Source of the DNA: Verrucomicrobiota bacterium
GTDB lineage: Bacteria > Verrucomicrobiota > Verrucomicrobiia > Chthoniobacterales > UBA10450
DNA: 11,289 bases
NCBI GenBank assembly: GCA_003219225.1
Contig: QHPZ01000028.1
Location: forward strand, 1-11,289
Direction of reading: 5' to 3'
Of this stretch, positions 1 through 6,317 are shown piece by piece. Every line of letters begins with the position of its first letter. Position 1 is the first letter of the stretch. A model generated the notes under the pieces. It searched no databases. It had not been told where the DNA came from and saw only the letters and a program-made list of their open reading frames with translations. Both the position numbers and the translations under genes were made by a program.

Positions 1-19
1 TACTTAACTGCGTCTTCAT
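1..19 (-). CDS. 5' end of an unidentified gene, possibly a REP-associated Y1 transposase (partial)
   Basis: Only the first six codons (M-K-T-Q-L-S) are inside the window; the gene continues past the left edge. The start is well supported: an AAGGAG Shine-Dalgarno lies on the minus strand at 32-27, seven bases before the ATG at 19-17, and a REP-like palindrome lies upstream at 60-90. From memory, many REP-associated tyrosine transposases of the WGG-RRKGAGRK type begin with MxxQLxL after such a palindrome. That makes a transposase a reasonable guess, but six residues cannot establish it. It could equally be any gene with a good ribosome binding site. Confidence 0.4.
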
Positions 20-59
20 GTGGCCTCTCCTTGGCTTTTTGACCCTTAGCCCACTGTCC

Positions 60-90
60 GTCAAATCAATGCAACCCTAATTTGACCCCT
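60..90. repeat. REP-like palindrome next to a GGGGTCA motif
   Basis: GTCAAAT (60-66) and ATTTGAC (80-86) form a perfect 7-bp inverted repeat with a 13-base loop. On the minus strand the element begins GGGGTCAAATTAGGG and ends TTTGAC. A related element with the same GGGGTCA...TTTGAC layout lies in the opposite orientation at 2661-2693. Such sequences recall the palindromes bounding REP-associated transposase genes; that link is recollection, not shown here. The rest of 1-115 holds only the Shine-Dalgarno and start of the left-edge gene. Confidence 0.45.
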
Positions 91-115
91 TCTTCCCCCC
101 TCAGCGCGATGGAGT

Positions 116-2344
116 TTACTCGTCCTGTTTGAAATGGTGAAGTCGTGCGTTAAGAATTGTGTGTGCCACTCGCAACCGCTCTGGGATCGAGCCTGCCTTT
201 GCAGCGTCATACATCAGCGAGCAAGCGGCGACAAGATGATGTTCTCGATTCTTGGCGGACTGAGTCAACTCTCTGATAAGGAGCGCTAACTCGACAGACT
301 CGCGACAGCAGGCAACCAATCGCCGTCCTATTGCGAGAGCCTCAGCCATTCGGCCTCGTTGCAGCTCATTGAGCGCGTTAATTAATATTCGCGTCGGGTG
401 TTCCTCAGGCAAATCAGGCAATCGCTCTAATTGTTTCAGCCCGAGGTCAGCACGGCCAGCCAAAGCAAGGCACGTGCCCGCATCAAAACGAGCGCCGCCT
501 CTGTTCGAAGGTGGGAGACGCTCAAGCCACTGTTCGAGGACTGTCTCCGCTCGCGCGGCAATGCGGTCGGAGTCTTCGTGGCGGCCTGCCCGCCACAAGG
601 AACCGGCCTCGCGCGCGAGAGAGGCGAAGCGCTGCGAGATAAAATCGGGCGTCTTCCGGCGAACATCTTCCCGCAGCATGCCATCCGCCAAGGCAAACTC
701 TTGCTCCGCTTGCGGCAATAGGTCGGGTCGCACGTCCCATGGATCGGCCAAGAGCTTGCCCAACCCGCCATGCAGACCGGCAGCGGCGGTATTGTCTGTT
801 CGGACAACACCGATTATGACCAACGCCGCTCCGGCAACTCCTGCCAGCGCGCCGAACTGCACTCTGCGGCTGGGGCCTCGCCCCGCGGCCGCACCACTGC
901 GACGGCTTCGCGCAAGCAATGCGGCGTAAACCATGCTCGGCATCAGGAATATCACGAGCGCCAGTAGCGCGAATGGTCTTGCCGCGCCCTGCCAGCCGAG
1001 AGGCGAATCAACCCAATAGCCTTTGGCCAACAGCGGGAAGACTGCCTCGACAAGCGGGTTGGCGAATGCGGCTGGGACATACTGACAGCCCACGCCGGCG
1101 GGGACATAGAACGCCACAGACAGCACAACCAATCCGGAGAAAACGATCGGAAATCGGCTGATCACCGGCGCGGCTGCAATGGCGAGAAACGGCACACCTG
1201 CTGTCAAGTAACGCGGCCCATAAGCCCATCCCCCGTGCCATCCATAGAAGGCCGCGTTAACGATTAGCGGTCCCAGAAAGCAAGCTGCCAGAACCATCGC
1301 CTCCTTCCGCCAGACCGGACTTTGCATGAGCCATGTGAGGCCGAGGCATGCGAGCAGCAAGAAAGGCGATAGAATAAACAGGCCGCGTGAGGGCGAAACA
1401 AGCAACATGAAAAGCGTTTTTGGTGCGGGGAGTGTGATCCCCAGGAGACCGTGACGGGAACCTTCCGCCATTATGTCGGTGGTCTGGTGAGCATATGAAA
1501 GCGAAAGCGGACTTCCAAAGCAGACAGTATTATAGAATAGCAAAATGCTCGCGGGAATAGCAGCCCCGGCCAGAAAGGCGGCCAGATACTTTCGAGAAAA
1601 GCCGGTCTCGGCAACGACATAGATTGTGATCGCAATCGCGATCACCGCGGCAATGTAGTCCGAGAGAACGCCCCAGCCGACGAGGAATCCGCCCGCCGCC
1701 ATAGCCACCGGGCAGCGCCGGCTTCGGCGGAGCCCGATGACAACTGTCGAAAATCCCGTGAAGCAGAAAGCAGCCGCCATCTGATGCCCGGAGAAAGTCG
1801 AGCCATGCAGTAGCGCCGGTGTTCCGAGCATGTACGCGAGTGATAGTACAATGGCCCCTGCTGGCGAGGCCCCGAGAACTAGCGCAGCCTCCGAAAACAA
1901 ACCGGCAAAGAGCGCAGCCGGCAGCGATGTAGTGACAACTCTCGTCCAGTATAGAAGCTGTGGATCGAGATCCATCCGATCGCGAAGTGGAGTCAAGTGC
2001 CTCAGCCCCCACCAGACTGCGGCTCCCAGGATGGGGACTCCAATAGCTTTGTTAGAATAGAAATGATCGCCGCGCCGCGCGAGATCAACTGTTTGTTCTG
2101 CGTAGGGATCGATGGCGAACGTCCCGCGCTCGGCAATCGAGGCCGCAAGCAAATACCGGCTTCGCGTGTTGTCTTACTCTATTGGCTGGATAGGCCAGCT
2201 GAGAATCAGTGCTACGGACAGGACGAGCGCCGCTTGTGCTGACCGCCATTGCCTGGAGACCACAGAGCCAGCCGGTAGCAACCCCTTGCTGGAAGACAGT
2301 CCGAGAGTTTGACGTGCGCTGGTGGCTTTGGATTTGCGTTTCAC
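116..2344 (-). pseudogene. GT-C type membrane glycosyltransferase-like gene interrupted by an in-frame TAA
   Basis: The reading frame runs from a GTG at 2344-2342 through a basic N-terminus and a hydrophobic segment (A-L-V-L-S-V-A-L-I-L). It hits TAA at 2176-2174, then continues in the same frame as D-N-T-R-S-R-Y-L-L to the stop at 116-118. The downstream piece alone opens with a TTG at 2152 (678 residues). About ten membrane helices lie between residues 40 and 450 (TTG numbering). Motifs such as YSNKAIGVP (32-40) and GWHGGWAYGPRYL (304-316) resemble lipid-linked-sugar glycosyltransferases of the GT39/ArnT type. The last 225 residues are soluble, helical and TPR-like. Homologous-looking sequence on both sides of the TAA argues for one gene with a nonsense codon or sequencing error rather than a short gene starting at TTG. 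The acidic residue expected in the first external loop lies right by the lesion (E before the stop, D after it). The sugar substrate is unknown. Confidence 0.65.
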
Positions 2345-2386
2345 GTTGCAGTTGCTTTACAGAATGCCGCGCTGGCAAAAGCTCTG

Positions 2387-2653
2387 TTAGCACGCACTGG
2401 GGGAAGTTCGCAAGCTCCCGAGGCCTGCGCCGGCACGCAACACGCGCGCGTTACCCAATCGGCATTTATCCGCCAGCCTTTTTCTGAATGGCTCGACATT
2501 GTTTTGTCTCGCTCTTTCATCCCACTCAACAAATTTCGCCAGCGCGTCAATCGCTTCTTTTGGATCGGAGAAGCTTATCATTTTGGGGCGGTCGAAGCCA
2601 CCTGCGTACGCTCTGCCCCAAGCGAAAGAGAGGTCTCGCGGACTCAGCGTCAT
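2387..2653 (-). CDS. small orphan ORF, possibly a gene remnant
   Basis: An 88-residue frame starts at ATG 2653-2651, just after the REP-like element at 2661-2693, and ends 43 bases before the proposed GTG of the glycosyltransferase gene. Residues 7-50 look protein-like (SFAWGRAYAGGF, DRPKMISFSDP, then an amphipathic helix with KFVEWDERAR). The last 20 residues (from about NARVLRAG) are low-complexity and may be readthrough into unrelated sequence. I do not recognise the family. No clear ribosome binding site is visible. It may be a 3' remnant of a larger gene rather than an active gene. Confidence 0.3.
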   Translation of the reverse strand: MTLSPRDLSFAWGRAYAGGFDRPKMISFSDPKEAIDALAKFVEWDERARQNNVEPFRKRLADKCRLGNARVLRAGAGLGSLRTSPSAC

Positions 2654-2660
2654 CGACCAG

Positions 2661-2693
2661 GTCAAAAGAGAGGGGTCAGTCCTCACTTTTGAC
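2661..2693. repeat. REP-like palindrome with GGGGTCAG motif
   Basis: GTCAAAAG (2661-2668) and CTTTTGAC (2686-2693) form a perfect 8-bp inverted repeat. Its centre holds AGGGGTCAGTCCTCA. It shares the GGGGTCA...TTTGACA layout with the element at 60-90 but reads on the plus strand, so the two face away from each other around 91-2660. It resembles palindromes found beside REP-associated transposases (from memory). The flanking 2694-2749 contains nothing else I can call beyond a weak 5-bp stem, GCGGA/TCCGC, at 2701-2718. Confidence 0.45.
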
Positions 2694-2749
2694 ACACCGC
2701 GCGGACCTTGCAATCCGCATTCCAATCATGGTTTGGACCACCGCCAATC

Positions 2750-2773
2750 CGGTTGCTCGTTAGGCAGCAACCG
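2750..2773 (-). terminator. hairpin downstream of the thioredoxin-like gene
   Basis: CGGTTGCT (2750-2757) and AGCAACCG (2766-2773) pair perfectly over 8 bp around an 8-base loop, 21 bases beyond the stop codon at 2795. The position suits a transcript end for the minus-strand gene. No run of T follows on the minus strand, so a classic intrinsic terminator is not supported; it may instead protect the 3' end or act with Rho. Confidence 0.4.
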
Positions 2774-2794
2774 CTACTGCGCAGCAGGCGTCGA

Positions 2795-3895
2795 TCAGCC
2801 GCTGGCTTTGGCCTGCGCGACGTACTGCTTGACCTTTTCGACGTTAACCCCCACGACGGTGCCGACGAGATTGCCGCGGCGATTATAAACATTGATCTGC
2901 GGAATCCCGTGGAGGCGGTATTGCATCGCAACCGGGCTCTTCCAATCGACGATGTCGATCTTGCGTAAGGCAACATCCGGATCGGCGTTTGCCATCTGCT
3001 CCAAACTTGGCGAGAACTGTCTGCACGGGCCGCACCAGTCGGCGTAAAAATCGACAATCGTGACCCGGCCGTAGGCGAGATGCCGGTTGATATCGACGTG
3101 CTCGCCGTGGGCGATCACCTTGATGGACGGCGTAAAATTCGCCGGGGAAGCACCAGCAGCCGAAGCCGGTGCCGCGGCGTCAGTGGGCTGATTGTCGGCC
3201 GGTTGTTTGCCGACCCAGTATTTATTTTTTTGTTCGGCTAGTTTGTGTCGCAGTTCCTCCTGCTGTTTTTGGAACGTCGCCTGACTGGCAGCCTGGCTCG
3301 AAGAATATTCCGCCGCCGCGTCGGGGTCATAGTGAAAACGTTGCTGAACCTCCCGGGGCAACTCAGTGAAGTAAATTTTCGACACGCCCGAATTCGTGGC
3401 GAGGACGATGCCGTCCGGCTCAACCCGATTGACGCTCGCCTCCTTGTATACTTGACCGGTGGTCGTTTTAAACTCCTTGGTTCTTCCGCCGATTTGGTCA
3501 GCAATCGCCTCCTCGGTCGCCAAGTCACGGCCGCTCAAAAGCGCGGCGCGATTGACATCGTTGGTCAGCTTTTCTTTGGCGACATCGAAGTTCACCGTGC
3601 CGTCAGTGACGTGAAACGTGCCGTCGTTTTGGGAGAGCACGCGCACGGCTGTGCCCGGAACAATGGCCAGGATTCCAGAGGACCGCTTTAACACGACCCG
3701 TTCGTTCAAAAAGAAAACGCCCTCGGGCGCGAAAACCTGCCGCTGCGGAAGGCGAAGCCGCGCCCAGAGTTTTGTGCGCGGGCGCTCGCCATGCGGTGGA
3801 TAGACATTTGTATAATACAGTGCCGAAGCAGTTCCGGCCCCAAGCAGAGCAGCGAGAATCACGCGAGTCAGGATGCTCGGAGGGGCGAATGTCAT
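2795..3895 (-). CDS. membrane-anchored thioredoxin-like protein
   Basis: The 366-residue product has an uncleaved-looking N-terminal membrane segment (about 8-28), which would place the rest outside the cytoplasm. Residues 55-115 form a beta-rich stretch. Residues 140-195 match a style I associate with verrucomicrobial proteins: a short beta region with Q-V-Y-K-E-A-S-V-N-R-V-E-P-D-G, then F-T-E-L-P-R-E-V-Q and the Y-D-P motif. A charged and Ala/Pro-rich linker follows (200-255). The C-terminal thioredoxin fold (257-366) carries W-C-G-P-C at 287-291 and the cis-proline in G-I-P at 330-332. Both redox cysteines are present, so disulfide reductase or oxidase activity in the periplasm is likely; the substrate is unknown. 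It is divergent from rpsU, with the putative mobile repeat between them. No strong Shine-Dalgarno precedes the ATG. Confidence 0.85.
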   Translation of the reverse strand: MTFAPPSILTRVILAALLGAGTASALYYTNVYPPHGERPRTKLWARLRLPQRQVFAPEGVFFLNERVVLKRSSGILAIVPGTAVRVLSQNDGTFHVTDGTVNFDVAKEKLTNDVNRAALLSGRDLATEEAIADQIGGRTKEFKTTTGQVYKEASVNRVEPDGIVLATNSGVSKIYFTELPREVQQRFHYDPDAAAEYSSSQAASQATFQKQQEELRHKLAEQKNKYWVGKQPADNQPTDAAAPASAAGASPANFTPSIKVIAHGEHVDINRHLAYGRVTIVDFYADWCGPCRQFSPSLEQMANADPDVALRKIDIVDWKSPVAMQYRLHGIPQINVYNRRGNLVGTVVGVNVEKVKQYVAQAKASG

Positions 3896-3988
3896 ATTGG
3901 CAAACTACTTCGGCGCGCGCCGGCGGCATTCGTACCGCGGATTGTCGATCTTTGCACGCACAATTGCTTCGGACCCTGAGTGTTTCCC

Positions 3989-4044
3989 GCGGCGCGGGTA
4001 GTGTCCTAATTTGAACTGCCATATTAGGACACCACCGCGGCGCG
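3989..4044. repeat. 40-bp inverted-repeat element bounded by 8-bp direct repeats
   Basis: GGTAGTGTCCTAAT (3997-4010) and ATTAGGACACCACC (4023-4036) pair over 13 of 14 positions around a 12-base centre. Immediately outside, GCGGCGCG occurs at both 3989-3996 and 4037-4044, a perfect 8-bp direct repeat. The layout is that of a tiny inserted element with a target duplication, or of a REP unit. The direct repeat is pure G/C in a GC-rich region, so chance is possible. It lies between the divergent thioredoxin-like gene and rpsU and could instead be an operator. The remainder of 3896-3988 shows nothing I can name. Confidence 0.55.
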
Positions 4045-4051
4045 AGCCGAG

Positions 4052-4080
4052 TTGACGAGAGCGTCGCTCCCGGGTAGGGT
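4052..4080 (+). promoter_or_regulatory. candidate sigma70-type promoter for rpsU
   Basis: TTGACG (4052-4057) and TAGGGT (4075-4080) are separated by exactly 17 bases and lie 51 bases before the rpsU ATG. The -35 box is nearly consensus and the -10 box is weak. It starts eight bases after the inverted-repeat element. Confidence 0.35.
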
Positions 4081-4131
4081 CGGCTTCGCCGCTCGGCGGC
4101 ACAAGACTTGCAATTTGGGAGTTGATTATCG

Positions 4132-4326
4132 ATGCCAGAAGTGATCGTTCGCAAAGGTGAGCCGGTAGACCGCGCTTTGAAACGGCTCAAGAACAAGCTC
4201 GAGGCCGAAGGCATCCTCGAAGAAGTTCGGCGGTTACGCGCGTTCGAAACTCCGTCGCAAAAGACCCGCCGCAAGGCTCGCGCCAACGCGAAACGCGGCC
4301 GGACGCGCTTTCGTTTTAATCCGTAA
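4132..4326 (+). CDS. rpsU: 30S ribosomal protein S21
   Basis: The 64-residue protein has the S21 pattern: a short beta start (P-E-V-I-V-R-K-G-E-P), then F/L-rich helix residues with A-L-K-R-L-K-N-K-L-E-A-E-G-I, a second helix with E-E-V-R-R-L-R, and a very basic tail (K-T-R-R-K-A-R-A-N-A-K-R). S21 is a late-assembling small-subunit protein that sits near the anti-Shine-Dalgarno sequence and helps initiation. The length is normal for the family. GGGAG at 4117-4121 is a plausible ribosome binding site ten bases before the ATG. It is the only plus-strand gene here and stands alone, with a promoter candidate upstream and a repeat-rich convergent intergenic region downstream. Confidence 0.93.
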   Translation: MPEVIVRKGEPVDRALKRLKNKLEAEGILEEVRRLRAFETPSQKTRRKARANAKRGRTRFRFNP

Positions 4327-4372
4327 GATCGAGCCCCTTTCGCCCAAGTTACGGCGCGGCAAGGAATCGCTC

Positions 4373-4441
4373 GTTACAAAGGTTATAAGCGTTACAACGT
4401 TACAAACGCGCACCTGCGTTTTCCTTTGTAACTTTTGTAAC
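4373..4441. terminator. GTTACAA repeat cluster with nested hairpins, likely a bidirectional terminator
   Basis: Between the convergent rpsU and the SUMF gene, GTTACAA occurs at 4373, 4391 and 4399 and as its complement ending at 4432 and 4441. GTTACAAAGG (4373-4382) pairs perfectly with CCTTTGTAAC (4423-4432). A tighter hairpin pairs GTTACAAA (4399-4406) with TTTGTAAC (4425-4432), with inner AAACGC/GCGTTT at 4404-4409 and 4416-4421. T-rich sequence follows on plus. The placement suits transcription termination from both sides, while the word repetition is more than a terminator needs. Confidence 0.5.
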
Positions 4442-4463
4442 TCTTTTAACGATTTAACGTTCC

Positions 4464-6317
4464 TCACTCGCACTCGCAGGCGATGCGGAAGCCGAGATCG
4501 TTACAGGAAAAACTTGGAGCGTTTGAGTTGCGCGCGGTGGCGCGCAGACTATTGAAGCGCGATTTCCAACTTCCGCCCCGATAGACGCGGCGCGATCCCG
4601 CCGTCGGCCCGCGCGGGTTAACCTTCGCTGCCCGCGTGTAGGGCGTGTAATAATCGAGACACCATTCCCACACGTTGCCGGCCATATCTTCGACGCCAAA
4701 CGGGCTTGCGCCCAGCGGGTATACCCCCACCGGCGATGTTTCCGCGTAGCCATCGTCGAGGTCGCGGTCGCTCCAGGCGAAAACGGTGTTCCGATCGGCG
4801 AAGTTGGCCAGATCACCACGGTTCTGGTAATTGCCCCACGGAAATTTTCTCCCATCGGTCCCGCGCGCGGCGTATTCCCATTCCGCTTCCGTTGGCAGCC
4901 GGTATTTCTTGCGCTCACGCGAGCTCAGCCACTGACAAAACTTGATTGCATCAAGGCTGCTGACGTGGACGACCGGATAACGGTCGCCTGCGCCGGGCAT
5001 CCTTTTGCGGCGGTGAGACGGATCGAACTCTTCGTAGGCGGCATTGGTAACGAGATACCGCGACAAGAAAAACCGGCTGACGGCCACTTTTGCAACCGGA
5101 CGCTCGTTCGGCGCAGCATCAAGCGCTTCGCTGCCCATCACCAATTCGCCAGACGGAATGAAGAGCATCTCGTTGCTTAAGGAGTTTTTGAAATTGCTGT
5201 AGCGCACGCGCTCGAGCGCCGGGTTGACTTGGGCGCTGGTCGGGTCGCCTGCGCCGGGCATCCGTTTGCGGCGGTGAGACGGATCGAACTCTTCGTAGGC
5301 GGCATTGGTAACGAGATACCGCGATAAGAAAAACCGGCTGACGGCCACTTTTGCAACCGGACGCTCGTTCGGCGCAGCATCAGGCGCTTCGCTGCCCATC
5401 ACCAATTCGCCAGACGGAATGAAGAGCATCTCGTTGCTTAAGGAGTTTTTGAAATTGCTGTAGCGCACGCGCTCGAGCGCCGGGTTGACTTGGGCGCTGG
5501 TCGGTTCTGCTCCTGGTCCAACCGGGCGCGGCTCGGGACGAGCGGTTTCGACGCGAATCGCCGGTGGCGCGGCGTCCGAAGCAGCATCGGCTTCCTCTAG
5601 ATAAAGATCGACAAGATCCTCGGCTTCGCCGGGATCGATGCCGAGACTTTCAGCCATGTTGATGAAGGCGTCGCGCTGATCGTCCGTCATCTCGAAGCTG
5701 TCGAGGCCGCTCAAGCGCAGCATGCGCAGAAATTCTTCCTGAGGATTGGCGGCGCCGGCGCTCTGCGTCGGGAGCGCGCCCATTAGTGGAAGCGTGGCCG
5801 GCGGTTGCAGGCGTTGCACACCGCTCCTGAGCAGCTCGGCATCGATCTCGGCGACGATCAGTTGTTTTGTCAGTCCACGTTCGCTCCCAAAGCGGGCGAG
5901 ATTTTTTTCCTCGTCACTCGTGAGCGTGCCGTCGCCGATCGCGAAGGCGAGATACTTTTGAAATTCCGCCAGCGCTTCGGCCTGTTCCTCGGACGCGATT
6001 TGCTCATCGAGGAGGAGGCGCCGCTCCGGATCGAGCAGCTCGACCCGCGCCTCGGTAAGGTAACGCGAGGATTCGTCGAGGCCGGCGCGGAGCAATTGGG
6101 CGAGCGGATTGCTCGGCTGGTTTTTGAGCGGCAATTTTTTTTGCCACCAACGCAACAGTTCGCGGCAACGCTCCTCGATCAGTTCGTTGCTCGGGTTCGC
6201 GGTGGGATCAAGACAGAGCCGCTCGTAAAAATTGGGCGACTTGTAATTGTTCCAGCCTTCCCACTTGTGCGGGTCGTCAGGGAGCGGAACGGGAAAGCTG
6301 ACGTTGCATTTAGGCAT
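4464..6317 (-). CDS. J-like / helical / SUMF-domain fusion, chaperone partner protein
   Basis: The 617-residue cytoplasmic-looking protein is the third gene of a GrpE-Hsp70-X set; its ATG directly abuts the Hsp70 stop (TAAATG). Residues 28-106 resemble a degenerate J domain: F-Y-E-R-L-C-L-D near the start and L-L-D-P-E-R-R-L-L-L-D-E at the end, but no HPD tripeptide. Residues 110-167 form a helical motif (I-G-D-G-T-L-T-S-D-E-E) of a type seen in TerB-like or regulatory proteins; 193-245 is another helical region. From 284 on is an SUMF/FGE fold with L-P-T-E-A-E-W-E-Y-A-A-R-G (474-486), G-N-V-W-E-W (547-552) and G-G-S-W (581-584). The two catalytic cysteines expected after GGS in true formylglycine-generating enzymes are absent, so a binding role is more likely than sulfatase activation. 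Residues 272-358 and 359-445 are a near-perfect tandem duplication of the N-terminal SUMF part; without it the protein would have 530 residues. A function as Hsp70 cochaperone or substrate adaptor is inference. Confidence 0.75.
   Translation of the reverse strand: MPKCNVSFPVPLPDDPHKWEGWNNYKSPNFYERLCLDPTANPSNELIEERCRELLRWWQKKLPLKNQPSNPLAQLLRAGLDESSRYLTEARVELLDPERRLLLDEQIASEEQAEALAEFQKYLAFAIGDGTLTSDEEKNLARFGSERGLTKQLIVAEIDAELLRSGVQRLQPPATLPLMGALPTQSAGAANPQEEFLRMLRLSGLDSFEMTDDQRDAFINMAESLGIDPGEAEDLVDLYLEEADAASDAAPPAIRVETARPEPRPVGPGAEPTSAQVNPALERVRYSNFKNSLSNEMLFIPSGELVMGSEAPDAAPNERPVAKVAVSRFFLSRYLVTNAAYEEFDPSHRRKRMPGAGDPTSAQVNPALERVRYSNFKNSLSNEMLFIPSGELVMGSEALDAAPNERPVAKVAVSRFFLSRYLVTNAAYEEFDPSHRRKRMPGAGDRYPVVHVSSLDAIKFCQWLSSRERKKYRLPTEAEWEYAARGTDGRKFPWGNYQNRGDLANFADRNTVFAWSDRDLDDGYAETSPVGVYPLGASPFGVEDMAGNVWEWCLDYYTPYTRAAKVNPRGPTAGSRRVYRGGSWKSRFNSLRATARNSNAPSFSCNDLGFRIACECE
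4982..5503. repeat. 261-bp tandem duplication inside the SUMF gene
   Basis: Copy one is 4982-5242 and copy two 5243-5503, offset by exactly 261 bp. They differ at three positions by eye: 5003/5264, 5064/5325 and 5122/5383. Because 261 is a multiple of three the frame is kept. Two differences are silent and one changes Pro to Leu in the M-G-S-E-A-P/L-D motif. The duplication repeats 87 residues at the N-terminal part of the SUMF fold. Confidence 0.95.

Noticed and set aside
2085..2393. Minus-strand open frame of 102 codons starting at 2393
   Set aside because: It overlaps the 5' part of the glycosyltransferase in another frame and has no hydrophobic segment, while the other frame gives a proper membrane helix and conserved-looking residues.
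2750..2773. GTTAGGC/GCCTAAC loop as an integron attC core
   Set aside because: Only one core-like heptamer is present, inside a hairpin loop, with no second core site, no paired L boxes and no cassette or integrase nearby.
3603..4286. Minus-strand open frame of 227 codons across the thioredoxin start and rpsU
   Set aside because: It overlaps two well-supported genes and the repeat element, and its arginine/serine-rich product has no recognisable motif.
4373..4441. CRISPR or origin iterons from GTTACAA repeats
   Set aside because: The words are only seven bases, unevenly spaced and in both orientations, with no spacers, cas genes or replication initiator in the window.
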